A DNA stretch of 64,000 nucleotides from Polytrichum commune (Eukaryota; Streptophyta; Polytrichopsida; Polytrichales; Polytrichaceae). The translations under genes and the position numbers were made by a program. This document shows, in pieces, positions 1-12,900 of the stretch (its first letter is position 1; each line of letters opens with the position of its first letter). The stretch lies in the NCBI GenBank assembly GCA_950295325.1, contig OX485803.1:28336001-28400000 (forward strand), read 5' to 3'. Under the pieces are notes generated by a model. The model was not told the DNA's origin. It searched no databases and was given only the letters and a program-made list of their open reading frames with translations.

Positions 1-3000
1 TCTATGATGAGACATTTACAAAAACCAGATTGAAATTTGGACCTTCCCTGATTTAGTTACAGTTATCAAAAGTGCATGTTTGTTGATTTCTTAACCGGAT
101 ACACATGTCCTCCCAATTGTGTTCACTATTGAGTGTAGAGTAGTTATTAACATTTGAAGATGTAGTCCAATCTCTTTTAAACATGTGTCTTTATGATGTT
201 TGCTCTTCGATCCTCATTGATCCAAATACCAATGAAATCCAGGGGTCCAATTCAAAAAATGAGCCACTTAAGACCCATCTACCTAAATAGGGCAGATGTA
301 TTTGAGTGGTACAATCCACTCTCGATATGTGTTAGAGTTGGTTTTCATGTAGGCCGCTCGCCCACCAGAGCGGCCTATATGGAAACACACCCTTACCCCG
401 ATAAGTGTTAAAATTGCATGTGTGTTAAGGAAAATTGCATTCCCCCAAAAAAATTCAAAAATGCAGTGTGAAGTGTAGATTGTTAATTGTTAAAAGAATT
501 TATAAAAATCATGCTCCCCTCTTCAATGAATTCAACTCAATTAGTGTTAATTTGGATGAAATTGAGGCTATAACATATTATAACTTGGATGAAATTGACA
601 AAATCCTTAATCCTAAATCCTACTATCTAACTGGAACAACTAGCATTGGTACATGCAAAGAGTGAAACTAAACCCATTATGAATGCACATGTGATCATCA
701 ATTATAAATTGGAATTTGATCTTAACAATCCTACATACCCATTGAGGAGGAAAATATAAGTAATTTAAACAATGAAGAAGTTTACAATATGCCAATTGGT
801 GATGTGATGGTAGATAGAGTAGGATTCAAGGATGTTGAAAGTGCATTAGTGACCTTCAAATAATTCTTGGAACAAAGACCTACTAATGTTTGACTAGCTT
901 CTCTAGAACATTTGAACACTTTGAAGAAAAATAGGATCTTGGCATGCACAAAATCATATCAAGTTACTATAGATTTGTAATTCGATTACATTTAGATGTA
1001 TGATGACATTCATATCTTATTACTTTCATCTTTTATTTATAAGTGTTGTTGCTTTGATTATGTAGTCACATAAGTGGTATTCATGTAAGTGTTACAAATT
1101 GTCTATGCTACCCCCAAAAAGTCCTAATGTGTTAACACCACATAAGTGCTATAAGTTCCCTTGCTCCAAAGTGTTAACATATTTATAGGATGGAATGTAT
1201 GTGGTTTGGTGTAGCTCCAAGAGCGGACACCAAAAAGACATTTGTTTACACAAGATTGGATTGTTTGCTCACAAATATGAAAAAATTTCTAGGTTCAATA
1301 GTCCACATAATTCGGGGACCTACATGACCATTTAGGGAGCACGATAATCTTCAATATGATAATGAATAAGATATTCATATTAGCTCCAAATTTTATGAGC
1401 AAAGTGTCTAAAGTCTCAAATTGGATTTGCTAACCATTTTGTACATAATACATATTTCACAACATGAGAGAAATGGGCTAGTCACAAAAAGTAACCCTTG
1501 AAGACATGTCTACCTTAATAACAATGGATTTACATTAGGGTCTGGGTCCAAGACACCCCTGGAGTATACTTTACATTTGGACTCGAAAGTGGATCATTGG
1601 ACACAAGCTTGAAGCAATTTATTACGAGTATTTCCTTGAGTGGGAACCGTCAAGATTTGGTGGGAATGTGATATCACATTAGTGCCGCTTCATTTTTCCA
1701 TACCTTGACTAGAACTTTAGTGTAAAACATTTGTTTTCATAGAACATTCTCAACCAAGAGGAAAGCTCAATGCGAGAGTTTCTTTGGTCTTGGACCCTAG
1801 TGTGAACATGCCCTAGATTTTCATATTAAGGGTTAAGTTTATCACTTATGGAATACAAATTGGTGGGTGTCAAAGATTAACAAGAAAATCGTGAGGGAAT
1901 TCTTTTTTGTTGGTTCTTCATCCAAGGGGGAAAACCACTTGGGAAAATCACGAAAACAAATGGGAGAATGTCAGACTCATGGACATGTATTATGTGGTTG
2001 GAGTCACACCAATCACATATTTAGAATTCGGAGTGTTGATCAACATCATCTCCTAGGAAGACATCACATATTGTGTCACAATTGGCGACGTCCTGCATTG
2101 CACATGTTGTGACTTCACAAAAATATCATCTCAAGCATTGGGAAAGAAAAGAAAATGGGTTATTGCATGCATTTTTGTAATGTGTTTAGATTTTTATGCA
2201 AGGTAAATTACAACAATGACAACTTCATTCTGGCACCAACATTCACCTACAACGAGGTCATGTGACTACTTGAACGTGCCGTTGTTGTAGAGTGTGAGTA
2301 ACGTTCCCAGTATATGTTCATCTTCGAGAAGAAGTCTATGGGCGATGAAAACAACTTCTGGCTTCTGGTGAGGCCACGTCGCCTGTGCTTTCTTGACCGT
2401 CGGATCTGACCCTCTCTCCTAATCTCATCCGTCCAGTGCTTAAGTTTAAGAATGTCAATAAGTGACATGTATTTGTGTGTATTGTTATAATAAAAGTCAA
2501 CAATGGACTGATAGTTTTTCAAGTACCCATGGTAAAAGGCCCCTTCACTCTTATCATTCAAAATGTCAGTACTCTGAAATGGTAAAATGACAAATAAAGG
2601 AGTGCCAAACTTAGCATATGTACTTTCTAACCATTGGTATTTACTAAATTAGGCTTCATTGCTCACATGTTATTGTTCATGTCTTAGCTTCCCTCATGTT
2701 GCTAGTCTACATCTAGAACTAATATTTATTATCTCTATCATAGGGTCCACCAATACAAGTGCACATATACATTTTCATTATGTCCATATTCTTGCATAAG
2801 TCTAGATTTACTTTAAACATTTAATAAGTGTGTATGTACATGTTGTGGGTAGGACTGGGGATTTGTGTACGTATTGGGTGTCTTTACTTTAGAGTTGTTA
2901 AATTTTTTTTTCCCATTTTGATGATGATAGTATGAAGATTTTGTATATTTGCATTTTCATGATTTTGGATACACCTCACATTCTACAAATACATCTATTG

Positions 3001-5890
3001 AATTTGGAAACACGGATTTGCACTTTACACACCTAGCATGCCCAAATGAGATCAAATCACAAAGGACCTCAAGTGCTCAATGTCCACCGCAAGCCTATTA
3101 AATTTTATCTAAGGTGTAAATGCAACGAACTAAAATAAAACAAAACTACTTTCTTTGGTTAATTCAACTCCACAACTAACTTAAGAGACTACGCATTAGT
3201 ATGAGACCCAATTATGATGAATCAACCTTAAACTTATCACTCATTTTTTTATCCGCCAGACGCCATATACCACACGTTCGAGTACATTGGGCATGTTTAG
3301 GTCTAATATTTTATTTCTAGAGCCATGGATGATTTAGGGCCATTTTGCATCATGGCCATGGGGTCATGACCGTGAATTTGTGAGGGCTCTTGAAACTTGT
3401 TTGAAGGTCACATTAGAGAAAACTAAAACTAAATTTTGAGTGGTCACATGGCTTCAAGTGAAGTGTAAACACATGTGCAAATGACTTTTCAAATAATTCC
3501 ATTACCATATGAAATATGAAGCATGTTGAGATTTTTAAATGTCATGGGGTCTCTTCGTTTTGTGTTAGGCCCACTTACTTGATTTGGGCTTGACGAAAAA
3601 TCTTGTTAGTCATTATTTTCTTTAATCCAAAACATGACAAATTACCACTATCCTCATAATTGTGTGGGTGCTTGTGGGCAATTAATTATAGGATGATAGG
3701 TGGAGATTAATTCGTTTGGAGTCGTGTTCGACGAAGAAAAGGTATAGTATCAAGCAAAATTTTACCTCCAAAATGGATTTTGAGGTTTGAAAAAGTATAT
3801 TTGCACAAGTTGTGCACAAATGTATAGAAGATGATCATGAGGGCTTCATATCTAGTTTACATATCCCACATGCATTATGAATAGTACTCCACTCCACTTG
3901 TAGAAAGGGTAGGGTTTTCCTCCCGAACTTCACATTGAATAGATGTGCATTATCGATGTCATAAACGAATTGAAGTGATTGCATAACATTATTCAATTTC
4001 TATCAAGCATTCCATTATAATAATATTCAGTGGCAGTGCTACATCCAAATCTCACTCGTTTCCCAGGTTGAATAAATCTAATGAAAAACATATGTAGAAT
4101 ATAATTCTAGCTCCTTAGATGATATATTCTCATGCCCACCCAACATGGTGACTTATCTTAATAAAGTTATGCATATTTTTAAGAAACAAGTGAAATACTT
4201 GCGGACATATTGATGAGAATAATATTTAAGCATGTTGGCAAATTTTTCCGTTGATGGCCATCCTTGTTTCTAATGAGAAAACCTAAATGTGTGGCCTTGC
4301 CAAAATAATCAAGGTCATTGGAATCCTATGATATCCATTGTAAGACATGTAATATTCCATGTCGCTCTCCTAAACCATTCTCTATAAATTTCAATATCAT
4401 TTTGGGTGACATCCTACGAAATGAAGACGAAACGAAGTGGAACCACCACTCGTTTCTCAACCAATGAGAGAATTTAGAAAATATTGGTCATGACCCTTGG
4501 TCATTGGCAGGGTCAAGTTCCATGGAGCGAACCGGGCATCATGGTCCAAACTATTTTGTTGGCTTCATGGGTGAGGGTGTGATCACGAGGTTCATTGAAT
4601 GCTTAATGTTGAACCCCCCGCCTTCCTTTGGATTCGAAGGTCTTATATATACTATGAGGTCCATTGACCATGCCACATGTGTGGTCAAGTGAAATGTAAA
4701 GTTGTGATTGGAGGATAGCTTGCATGTTACATAAAAAAGGCGACACCCTAACAATTGAATGGAGGGAAATGATGACAAAGTGCACACTGCACACATTCTC
4801 ACCCCTTTTCATGGACTTTGTGAGTTTGTGAGGGCATGGAAAGGGAGGGGGTCTATAATGGAAGGGAGCATTTACATGCATATAAAAATGCTTGCCACTC
4901 CCTCTCATGGAACTTGTTCCTTAGATAACTTGTTTAGAACCATTTTCTTTTTGACAAATGGTATTTTTGTTTGATTAATTATGATAACTTTCAACACTCG
5001 TGCATATAGGTGACAAACAAAGTATGATAAGATTCTTATAAGATGAAACATGTCAGTGCTTTAAACTTACTTAAAACTTAAAGAAATCTATAAGACTTTT
5101 CTATTGCACTCAAACATGAGAGCATAAGGGGGTTTTGACCCAAATTCAACACCCAAATTTCAGTTGACTCTATTAGGCATGTAGTTGTTGTTGTTTGCTT
5201 TCCCTCCCTTTGAATCAATTGAGGCCACTTTACAATAGAATTTGAGGGCCCTTGACCCATGATATTCACATTATGCGATTGGTCAAGAAACAAGAGACTG
5301 TCCAAGTTCACTTTACACTAGACTATTAAGGCATGTGGAGGGACCAAAGAGATTTGAATGGTTGAAAAATCTTCATGGAGCAACATTGATAACAAGTGGA
5401 TATTGTTTCATGGTCTAATGGACATTATGTTAGGCCTACCCAAAAAAAGTGGAATCAATGCAAAACTGGGGCCATGGCAAACAACTAATAAATTGCCATT
5501 AAGTCTTAGAAATACGATATTACCATGATGGAATCCCATACTACCTACTATTTTGAATTGTTTATAGAATATGGTACCGTCCCTCAATGTGGTCCACTTT
5601 CTCTTTACACCGAGCTTGAGGACCCATTAATTACAAAACTACATCTATTTCCTACAAGACGGGCTTAATTTGGATGATTGCTGAGGGCCCTTAAAATTTT
5701 TATGGTCACGGCTCTTGGTCTGTGTGTGTAGAGAGGCCCTCATCTTCAGAACATATATTAAACTCCTTAAACATTTCAACAAACTGAGAAAATAATTAAA
5801 TGACGCCCAATCGGAACCTCGCGTAGGGTAGCCCTGGCAGGCCGCCAGGTGTGGCGTTTTTGAAATGACGGGGCCCACATCGAACACTAA
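1..5890. other. AT-rich intergenic spacer
   Basis: No supportable gene is visible. Open frames are short, lack recognisable domains and are interrupted at random. A minus-strand frame at 2247-2561 (104 codons, Arg/Lys-rich centre) is the longest, with no family resemblance I can name. A slightly GC-richer patch at about 2270-2450 may be a remnant of an older insertion. One strong hairpin near 350-377 is listed separately. Confidence 0.6.
350..377. repeat. 10-bp perfect hairpin
   Basis: TAGGCCGCTC at 350-359 and its exact reverse complement GAGCGGCCTA at 368-377 enclose an 8-nt loop. The stem is GC-rich in an AT-rich setting. It could be the centre or the end of an old inverted-repeat element, but no matching outer ends were found. 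Confidence 0.6.
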
Positions 5891-6745
5891 GCTACCATAT
5901 TTGGTCGTTATACTGTAGCCTTAAATTCAGATCGCTGACGTCTGAGCCAGAACATACGTATACGAATACCAAATACATACGATACCGCTGAATGGGCGCC
6001 AATATTTGAATTATGCTGCCGGTATTCAGACGTTTTTCGAGGGCCAACGTCCTTGGCTCGTTTTCTGTCCACCCGTCGCTACGTTCATCCACACTCGTAA
6101 GGTCACTCAGGCCTCCTCTGCGGTTTCATCTCCCATTTCTTCATCACTCGGTGGATGATTTCTTCTTGCTCGTGCTCGTGCTCTTGCTGCCTCCCGTAGC
6201 CCGACCTCGCGGTTTGCGATTGCTGCGTGCCTACCAGCATGCGGACACATTGTTCGCAACCTCTCCAGTAATCACCAGATCACTCATTTCGATGCGCTTT
6301 CCGTCGTGGCCTTTTTATAAAGTCTTTTGGTTGAGTAATGCTTCTGCTATTTTGAATTTTACAACCTCCTCGTCCTCCTCGTCCTCCTCCTTATGATGAT
6401 GATGATGTTGCAAAGCTATGGTATCCTCCAGGAGTTTCACATGTTATGTCCACGTGACATTGTTCAGGGAACATTTTTAGGGATGGGAAATCGGATGCGC
6501 AATGGAGCAATTAGCGGTAGGCTCGAACGAGGGTTAGGATTTGGACAGGTGATGGATTATTAAGGCATTGGAAGCAGTCATGTTTGGAATGGAGGATATT
6601 GCAATGCTGACTGCATACGGTACACAAAATGGGGGAGTGATACAATAATGGTGCAAGCGCATGGAATAGGGAATTGAGAACTTCGTCTTCCTTCTGTAGG
6701 AAAGAGTTTATGACGGAAGTCCATGGGTATTGACAGAAGAAAATA
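5891..6745 (+). promoter_or_regulatory. presumed promoter and 5' leader of the KIN-7O kinesin gene
   Basis: This stretch lies directly upstream of the kinesin ATG and is GC-richer than the spacer before it. It contains an E2F-type motif in reverse orientation at 5996-6003 (ATTGGCGC on the minus strand), about 740 bp before the ATG, and a CTC/CGT plus ATG trinucleotide microsatellite at about 6362-6405. A 127-codon frame at 6013-6396 has low-complexity, promoter-like composition and is not taken as a gene. No transcription start can be placed. Confidence 0.3.
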
Positions 6746-9700
6746 ATGGAGAAGATATTTGTAACAATTAGAGTGCGACCACTTAGCAAGGTTGAAGCAG
6801 CGAAAGGGAGCCCATGGAAGCTTGGGCCAAATTCGATTTCTCTCTGCAATTCTTCGGGAGCTGTAGTTCCGGGCCAGTCGTACACATTTGGTACACACTT
6901 ACAATTCACACCGGGTTGAATGTGACATGTGACATGTGAAAGTCCACTGAGATGTTCTTCTATGTGTTCCTGAGTGTGATTTTAGATGCGTCTGGCAAGA
7001 ATATCTTTGTGATGTGGACATTGGGATGCAAATTAACAAGCATGTAGTTCCCAGATAAATATGTCAATTGTTGATGAGTTGCAGCTTGTGTGTGTGATTG
7101 TGGTTGCAGATAGAGTATTTGATGCTGAGTCGTCCACATTGCAAATATATGAAGCCCATACACAAGACATCATCGCATCAGCTGTGCAAGGGTTCAACGG
7201 TGTGTTTTTGTTGGCCTGTGCTTACAGTGTTTTAATTTAATTTAATTTCTTGCATGAGTGACGAACCCTCTTACTCGTGTACATCATCAGATTATTCTGC
7301 TGGCTAGGTGGAGCTCATGTGAGAAATCCAGATGAAACTGTCTGCAGCTTGGATTTAGCGTTCTCGGTTTGACCACCTTCTGTTGTGAGTGAATTCAGGC
7401 ACAGTGTTTGCTTATGGGCAAACAAGCAGTGGGAAGACTTACACCATGCGTGGGTCGCCGCAAGAGCCTGGCATTATACCCTTGGCTGTCCAGGAGGTGT
7501 TCAGGAACATTGAAGAGGTAATTTGGCTGTGTCCATACTCATAACAATAACTTCTGATCTTGATTTTCAGACACAACATTCTGCACGTGTTATAGCTTTC
7601 AATATTTTGACAGCTAAGATGATGTGTCAGGCTGAGGATCGTGAATTTCTCCTTCGTGTTTCCTACATGGAGATTTACAACGAGGAGATCAATGACCTGT
7701 TGGCTCCTGAAAATCGAAAACTTCAAGTTCATGAAAATCTTGAGGTGTGTATGCCCTTCCCCCCGTTTTTTTTTTTCTGCATTCCTGCTATGCAAATCCT
7801 TCATCTCAATATAGACCTGCACACAGCTCACTCTCCTTGTCTGAAAAACTACTTGGGACACATGATGAGAATACTTGCATTGATTTTTTTTGGGTCTCTG
7901 TCTCTGTCTCAACTTATTCGCCGTTTTGGTTGTGAACCTCCATGCTTTTATTGCAAATGTTGCATGTCAAACTATAGAGTGTCTGCAACTTTTTGAGATG
8001 GTTTTGTTGATTGTCTGCAGAGGGGAATCTTTGTTGCTGGTCTGAGGGAAGAGATTGTGGTCAGCCCTGAGCAAGTCCTCGATCTTATGACAGTTGGAGA
8101 GAGTACAGACATGTCATTAATCTCATTTCTGCCTTAACTATCTTAATGCTTATTATGGTTTCCTGCTATGAATCATTGAATATTGCACATGGATCATTTT
8201 CCTTTCCCTTACAAGATTGTACTGAACTATAATCTTCATATGCAGCATACCGCCATGTTGGGGAAACAAACATGAACCTCTATAGTAGCAGGTCTCACAC
8301 AATATTTCGAATGGTGCGTACCGACATAAAATATCTCTAAGTGATATATTGAGTCATGTATAGTCTTTCTGTATATCCTTATATTCTACTTATTTGTTTT
8401 GATTTACTATTTATTGAGCTTTTACAAGAGATCCTCTTCCTGTCTGTTTCTATAGCAATACTTGAATGTGCTGTAAGACAGAATTTGGTTACAGTACTGA
8501 TAATATAAATGTTGAACATCATAAATGAAACAACTGAAATAAACTGTTCTTTTAGAATCAGTATCACAATATGGTATTTTGAATGGAAATTATGCAGGTG
8601 ATTGAGAGCAGAGATCGGAGCCAAGATGACCCCTCTGGCCCTGCAACGGTGCAAAGCTGTGATGCTGTCAGAGTTTCAGTCCTGGTATGGTGAATGAACT
8701 TCCTTTGAGTTTCATGTCTTTGTCATTGATCTGTAGTCAATATTGGAGGACAGTAAGGTGTGCAGAGAGGTCACATCCAGAGATTTGAAGCACTGGAAGG
8801 CATCTGTGATCTCTTGATTGTGATACAAGTATCTGACATTTGTGCCAGGGTCTAGGAATCCTTTCATCAGTTGTATCCATTACTCTACCTAGCTTAATTC
8901 TTGATGTAGAAGCTTGCTTTGTTTTCTGCTTCATGTAGAAAGGCTCCAGCTTTCAAACAACCTTTACAAATACTGTTTTGCCAAAGATTATCATATCAAA
9001 TTCGTCAATTTGGTCTCGTTTGCTGAGCAGAATCTGGTAGATTTGGCTGGATCGGAGCGTGTGGCAAAGACAGGAGCTGAGGGAGCCCGCTTGAAGGAGG
9101 GCACTCATATCAACAAGAGTTTAATGACCCTTGGAACTGTTATCAACAAATTGAGTGAAGGAGTTGAAAAACAAGGGTAAATTATGCCATCATGTACATT
9201 TTGGATATGCAAGAAGATTGTAAAGATACACTTGCAAGCATAGGGGTTTGGCCTTATAGTATAGTGTGATGGCTCTCAGTATGAAGTATGATACTGTGTA
9301 GAATAGGAATGGATTTTTTAGATCAATGCTTATAATCTATGTTCCAGCTTCTGCCAATGTATTGCAGAGAATGTTCAAGTAGGACGTGTAATAAACCATC
9401 AAATTGAGTGCCTTTGATCATAGGAAGTCTGGGTGGAGTGCAGTGCTGTACTGTCAGTAATTTTCAGTCTCCTTTATTTTCTTCCTTGCCTGAGGGAGAC
9501 TATGATAGATTTCTAGCCTCCAAGTTGTAAGTAAATGCTGTTAATCGTTTCTAAACTTTCCTAAATAAGACTTCTACATCCTCAATTTCTTGCAGAGGGC
9601 ACGTTCCTTACCGTGACAGCAAGTTGACAAGAATTTTGCAACCAGCTTTGGGAGGCAATGCAAAAACGGCTGTAATATGTAACATCACTCCAGCTCAGGT

Positions 9701-9979
9701 ACACTAACTTCATTAGCATTTTCTCTGCTGGTAATCGTGTGCTAGATGCTGCTAAATAAACAATTCCAGCTTCACAAGTGAATAATGAAAATTTACTTTC
9801 TCTAATCTACGCTGGTAAAACCCACAACTAATCAGTGTGCACTTGCTTAAGACACCAGCTTGATGACACCAGCTGAAGACTGCAATTTCTATGTTCAGGT
9901 CCATGTCGATGAAACAAAAGGAACACTGTTTTTTGCAAGCAGGGCCAATCGTGTCACTAACTGTGCGCAAGTCAATGAG
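6746..9979 (+). other. KIN7O: kinesin motor domain, exons 1-10
   Basis: Exons: 6746-6890, 7110-7199, 7399-7517, 7631-7744, 8021-8102, 8246-8313, 8598-8684, 9031-9176, 9596-9698, 9899-9979. The P-loop reads [10 protein letters not shown] in exon 3. Switch I reads N-L-Y-S-S-R-S-H in exon 6. Switch II reads D-L-A-G-S-E-R in exon 8, followed by H-I-N-K-S-L. Exon 9 carries [10 protein letters not shown]. All nucleotide-binding residues are intact, so the motor should be active. Introns after exons 1, 2 and 5 are phase 1, the one after exon 8 is phase 2, and the others are phase 0. Confidence 0.92.
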
Positions 9980-12900
9980 GTACATCACACGGTTCCTGAG
10001 CATGACTTGTTGCATAAAGTAATCATTGGAGTTCCTTGTATTTGTTTGGGACGTTCACTAATGATATATTTCACCATTCATGTGGATTTAATTAAATATT
10101 GTTGCTGAATTCTTGATTTGGCCTGTCCAGATTATGACAGATGCTGCACTTCTCAAGCGTCAAAAGAGGGAGATTGAGGAGCTCCGCAGCAAGTTACAAG
10201 TGAGAATATAGGATGAACATTGAATTAACATGATGTTTTCATAGATGAGGATGAGTGTTTGTTGTAGCAAGAGAATCATTTTATTCAAAGAAAATGTCAT
10301 GTTACTTCAATGTGGTCCCTCAACTGTCTTGTAACCCTCTTTTATTGACAATTAGTTTTTCTAATCCCTCTCTAGAGGGAGATGCTTGGTTTAGAGATGC
10401 TCTTTCACAATTTTCTATATCTAACAGAATGCATGGTATTCACGTTGCCAGGACAACCATTCCGAGCACTGGGAAGAAGAGGTCTTAAATCTAAGAAATG
10501 CTCTTCTGAAGGTAAGGGATCAATGTACCCATTCATAGCTTTGAAAGCCACTCTGCAATTTCCAGAATCATTCTAGTTAATTTTGTTGCAGCTCTGATGT
10601 TTTTTTGTTGGTCCAGATTGAGCTGGAGCGAGAATGCATGGCATTGGCTCTACAAGAAGAGAAAAAGGCACAAGCAGAGCGTGAGCGGCGCCTAAAGGAG
10701 CAGGAACAGAAGATTGAGAATCTCAGCACTATGGTCATTAATTCTGCTGTAGATGACCGAGATTTTGACAAAAGGAACAAAAAGGTGTGGTCTTTCTCCC
10801 TTTGCTTTAGGTTACATTCTAATCAGCAGGGTGCCTCCAACCCGTATTGAGTGTCATGTTGGAGAAGCCAAGCCAAGTCAGACTGCTAGATACCTATGTT
10901 GTATTATAGCGAACAGGCATATTAAGGTGGTCATCCATTTCTTAAAGAATTAGAACATCTCTTTTAAGTATCAGTGCAACCCCTTGCACATTCTTGATTT
11001 CTTTGTATCATATAACTTGGTTCTTTACATGGGATAATCTTATATTACATCCCAAGTTCCACCTTCCTTCAGAAATTGGGCGACCCAACATGTGACCTTC
11101 AGAAATTCTGTGACCTTCGGAAATTCGACCTTTCTCAGGAATTGCATTGTCAAGCGGCTATCACCTTCTCTTTGCTTTGACAATTGAGGTGTTTGCTCAC
11201 TTTCATTTGTTTGGAAGTGTAGAATAATCGACGGGAAACTTGGTGTCCACGAGTTCCCTCTGCTGGATCTGATATGGAGGTAAGAACCAGCTCAATAATG
11301 CTTATACTAGTTTCTATCCTGTTTTCTAATATTTGGTAGTCATAATGCTTGTGGTGTAATGATTGCACTCAGAATACATGATGAATTGCAGACGTAAATA
11401 TCTGTGCCTTTGTTTGCCTCTCTGCAGCCCCAAGAAAACATAAGGCCTTTCGTTAAGGAGTCTCCTGGAGGACCGTTTACTAAGTCTGTTCTTCCAAGAC
11501 GAAGAGACAGGCTTCCACCTATGCCACCGCCATTTGAGAGCCTGATGGAAGAAGAAGGGATGGTATCACCCTTAGTGGAGCTTGACGAAAACACAGTTGA
11601 AGAAAAATTTCACAGAATATCATCTGCTACAAAATTAGACTCCATCTTTAAGGAGCCACCGCCTGCTCAATACACTGAAAGGAAGAGACGCTCAGCAGAG
11701 AAGTCAACGGATGTTGACGTGAGTAGAACCGTGCCTGTAGATTTAAGTGTCTTTACTTTGCTGAGTGTTGGCGCTGGAGCATCACCAGTGTTCTCATCAT
11801 GAGACCTGGACGAGGTAGATTTGATGAGTCAGGTGAAACTTCAGGAGCAAGTCAAAGAATTCTCTAATTTACAAACTACCTGAATGATTCATTATGACCC
11901 ATTGATCATATTCCTCTGTATTTGATCCCCTTATTATGACCTGATTACGCTTGATGCTAGTTATGTTTTATTCACTATAAGCGGCTATGATGCTTGAACA
12001 AATTTGTCATATAAACCTCTCAACATGTACTTGCGAAATGAGTTAGATTCTGGTTTTGTACTTGTGGTATCCCACTAAAATCGGTTCAAGATTGCATGAT
12101 GGGTCAGAAGTTTCAAGTCACCAAAAGCACCTGAAGATGATAAATGTCCTGTGGTAATGTTTTATGCAGTTGAATCAGCAGCTGGGAGACCTGCAAGTGC
12201 AATACGATGAGCTTCAGTTCGAGCATGAACTCAAAGTTAGTACACACTCTTGTAGTATGCAGGCAATATCTGGAACAACTTTGTGTTATTGCTTCATGTT
12301 CAAAGAAGTACCACTAAATAGAACTGGCTGCCTATCATGTCTGCTTCCATGTGGGTGTTTGATGCACACTTTCAGCATTTAGTAAATCTTTGATTGCAAC
12401 CTCCTATAGTTCAAGAACTCAAACATAGATCACTAGGTTGTAAGTTGCAAAAGCAGATGTCTTTACGATTAGTGATTTTGTTAGAGTGCTGCATGGCATA
12501 TTATGTTGGGAGGGTTCAAATCCCCAGCACATACATTACTCACCAGAATATTAATTCCAGAAATTTTTAGAACTTTGGGAATCCGGATCTATGTTGTCAT
12601 GCTGACGACACATTCTTTCGGTCTAGATGAGGGACATCATGCTTGAAATGGAGGAGCTGAAGAAGGAAGTTGCATGCGCACAGTTGGCTGCAAATAAAGC
12701 ACGAAAATTAGAGGATACATGCCATCAAGGTTCCGAGGACAGGAGAGGAAAAAGCTTGGATGGCTGGGAGTTGGAAACTAATGTAAAACAGCTGAGGGCC
12801 CAGGTATACTGCTTCCTTCTTAAGGTGTTTGTATCTTGTTAATATTGCAATGCTATTGTAACTGCCCTGTGTTTTAAAACTAGGCAGCAAAGGAGATTGG

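Noticed and set aside
6013-6396. 127-codon open frame upstream of the kinesin
   Set aside because: Leu/Ser-rich translation driven by CTC/CGT and TCC runs, no domain, and it lies in the presumed promoter/leader of the kinesin.
6511-6909. Minus-strand frames of 132 and 106 codons
   Set aside because: Shadows of kinesin exon 1 and its leader; the plus strand encodes a canonical motor start.
7186-7204. TTCAACGGTG resembling an MSA mitotic promoter element
   Set aside because: It lies inside kinesin coding sequence at an exon end, where the codons for G-F-N-G explain it.
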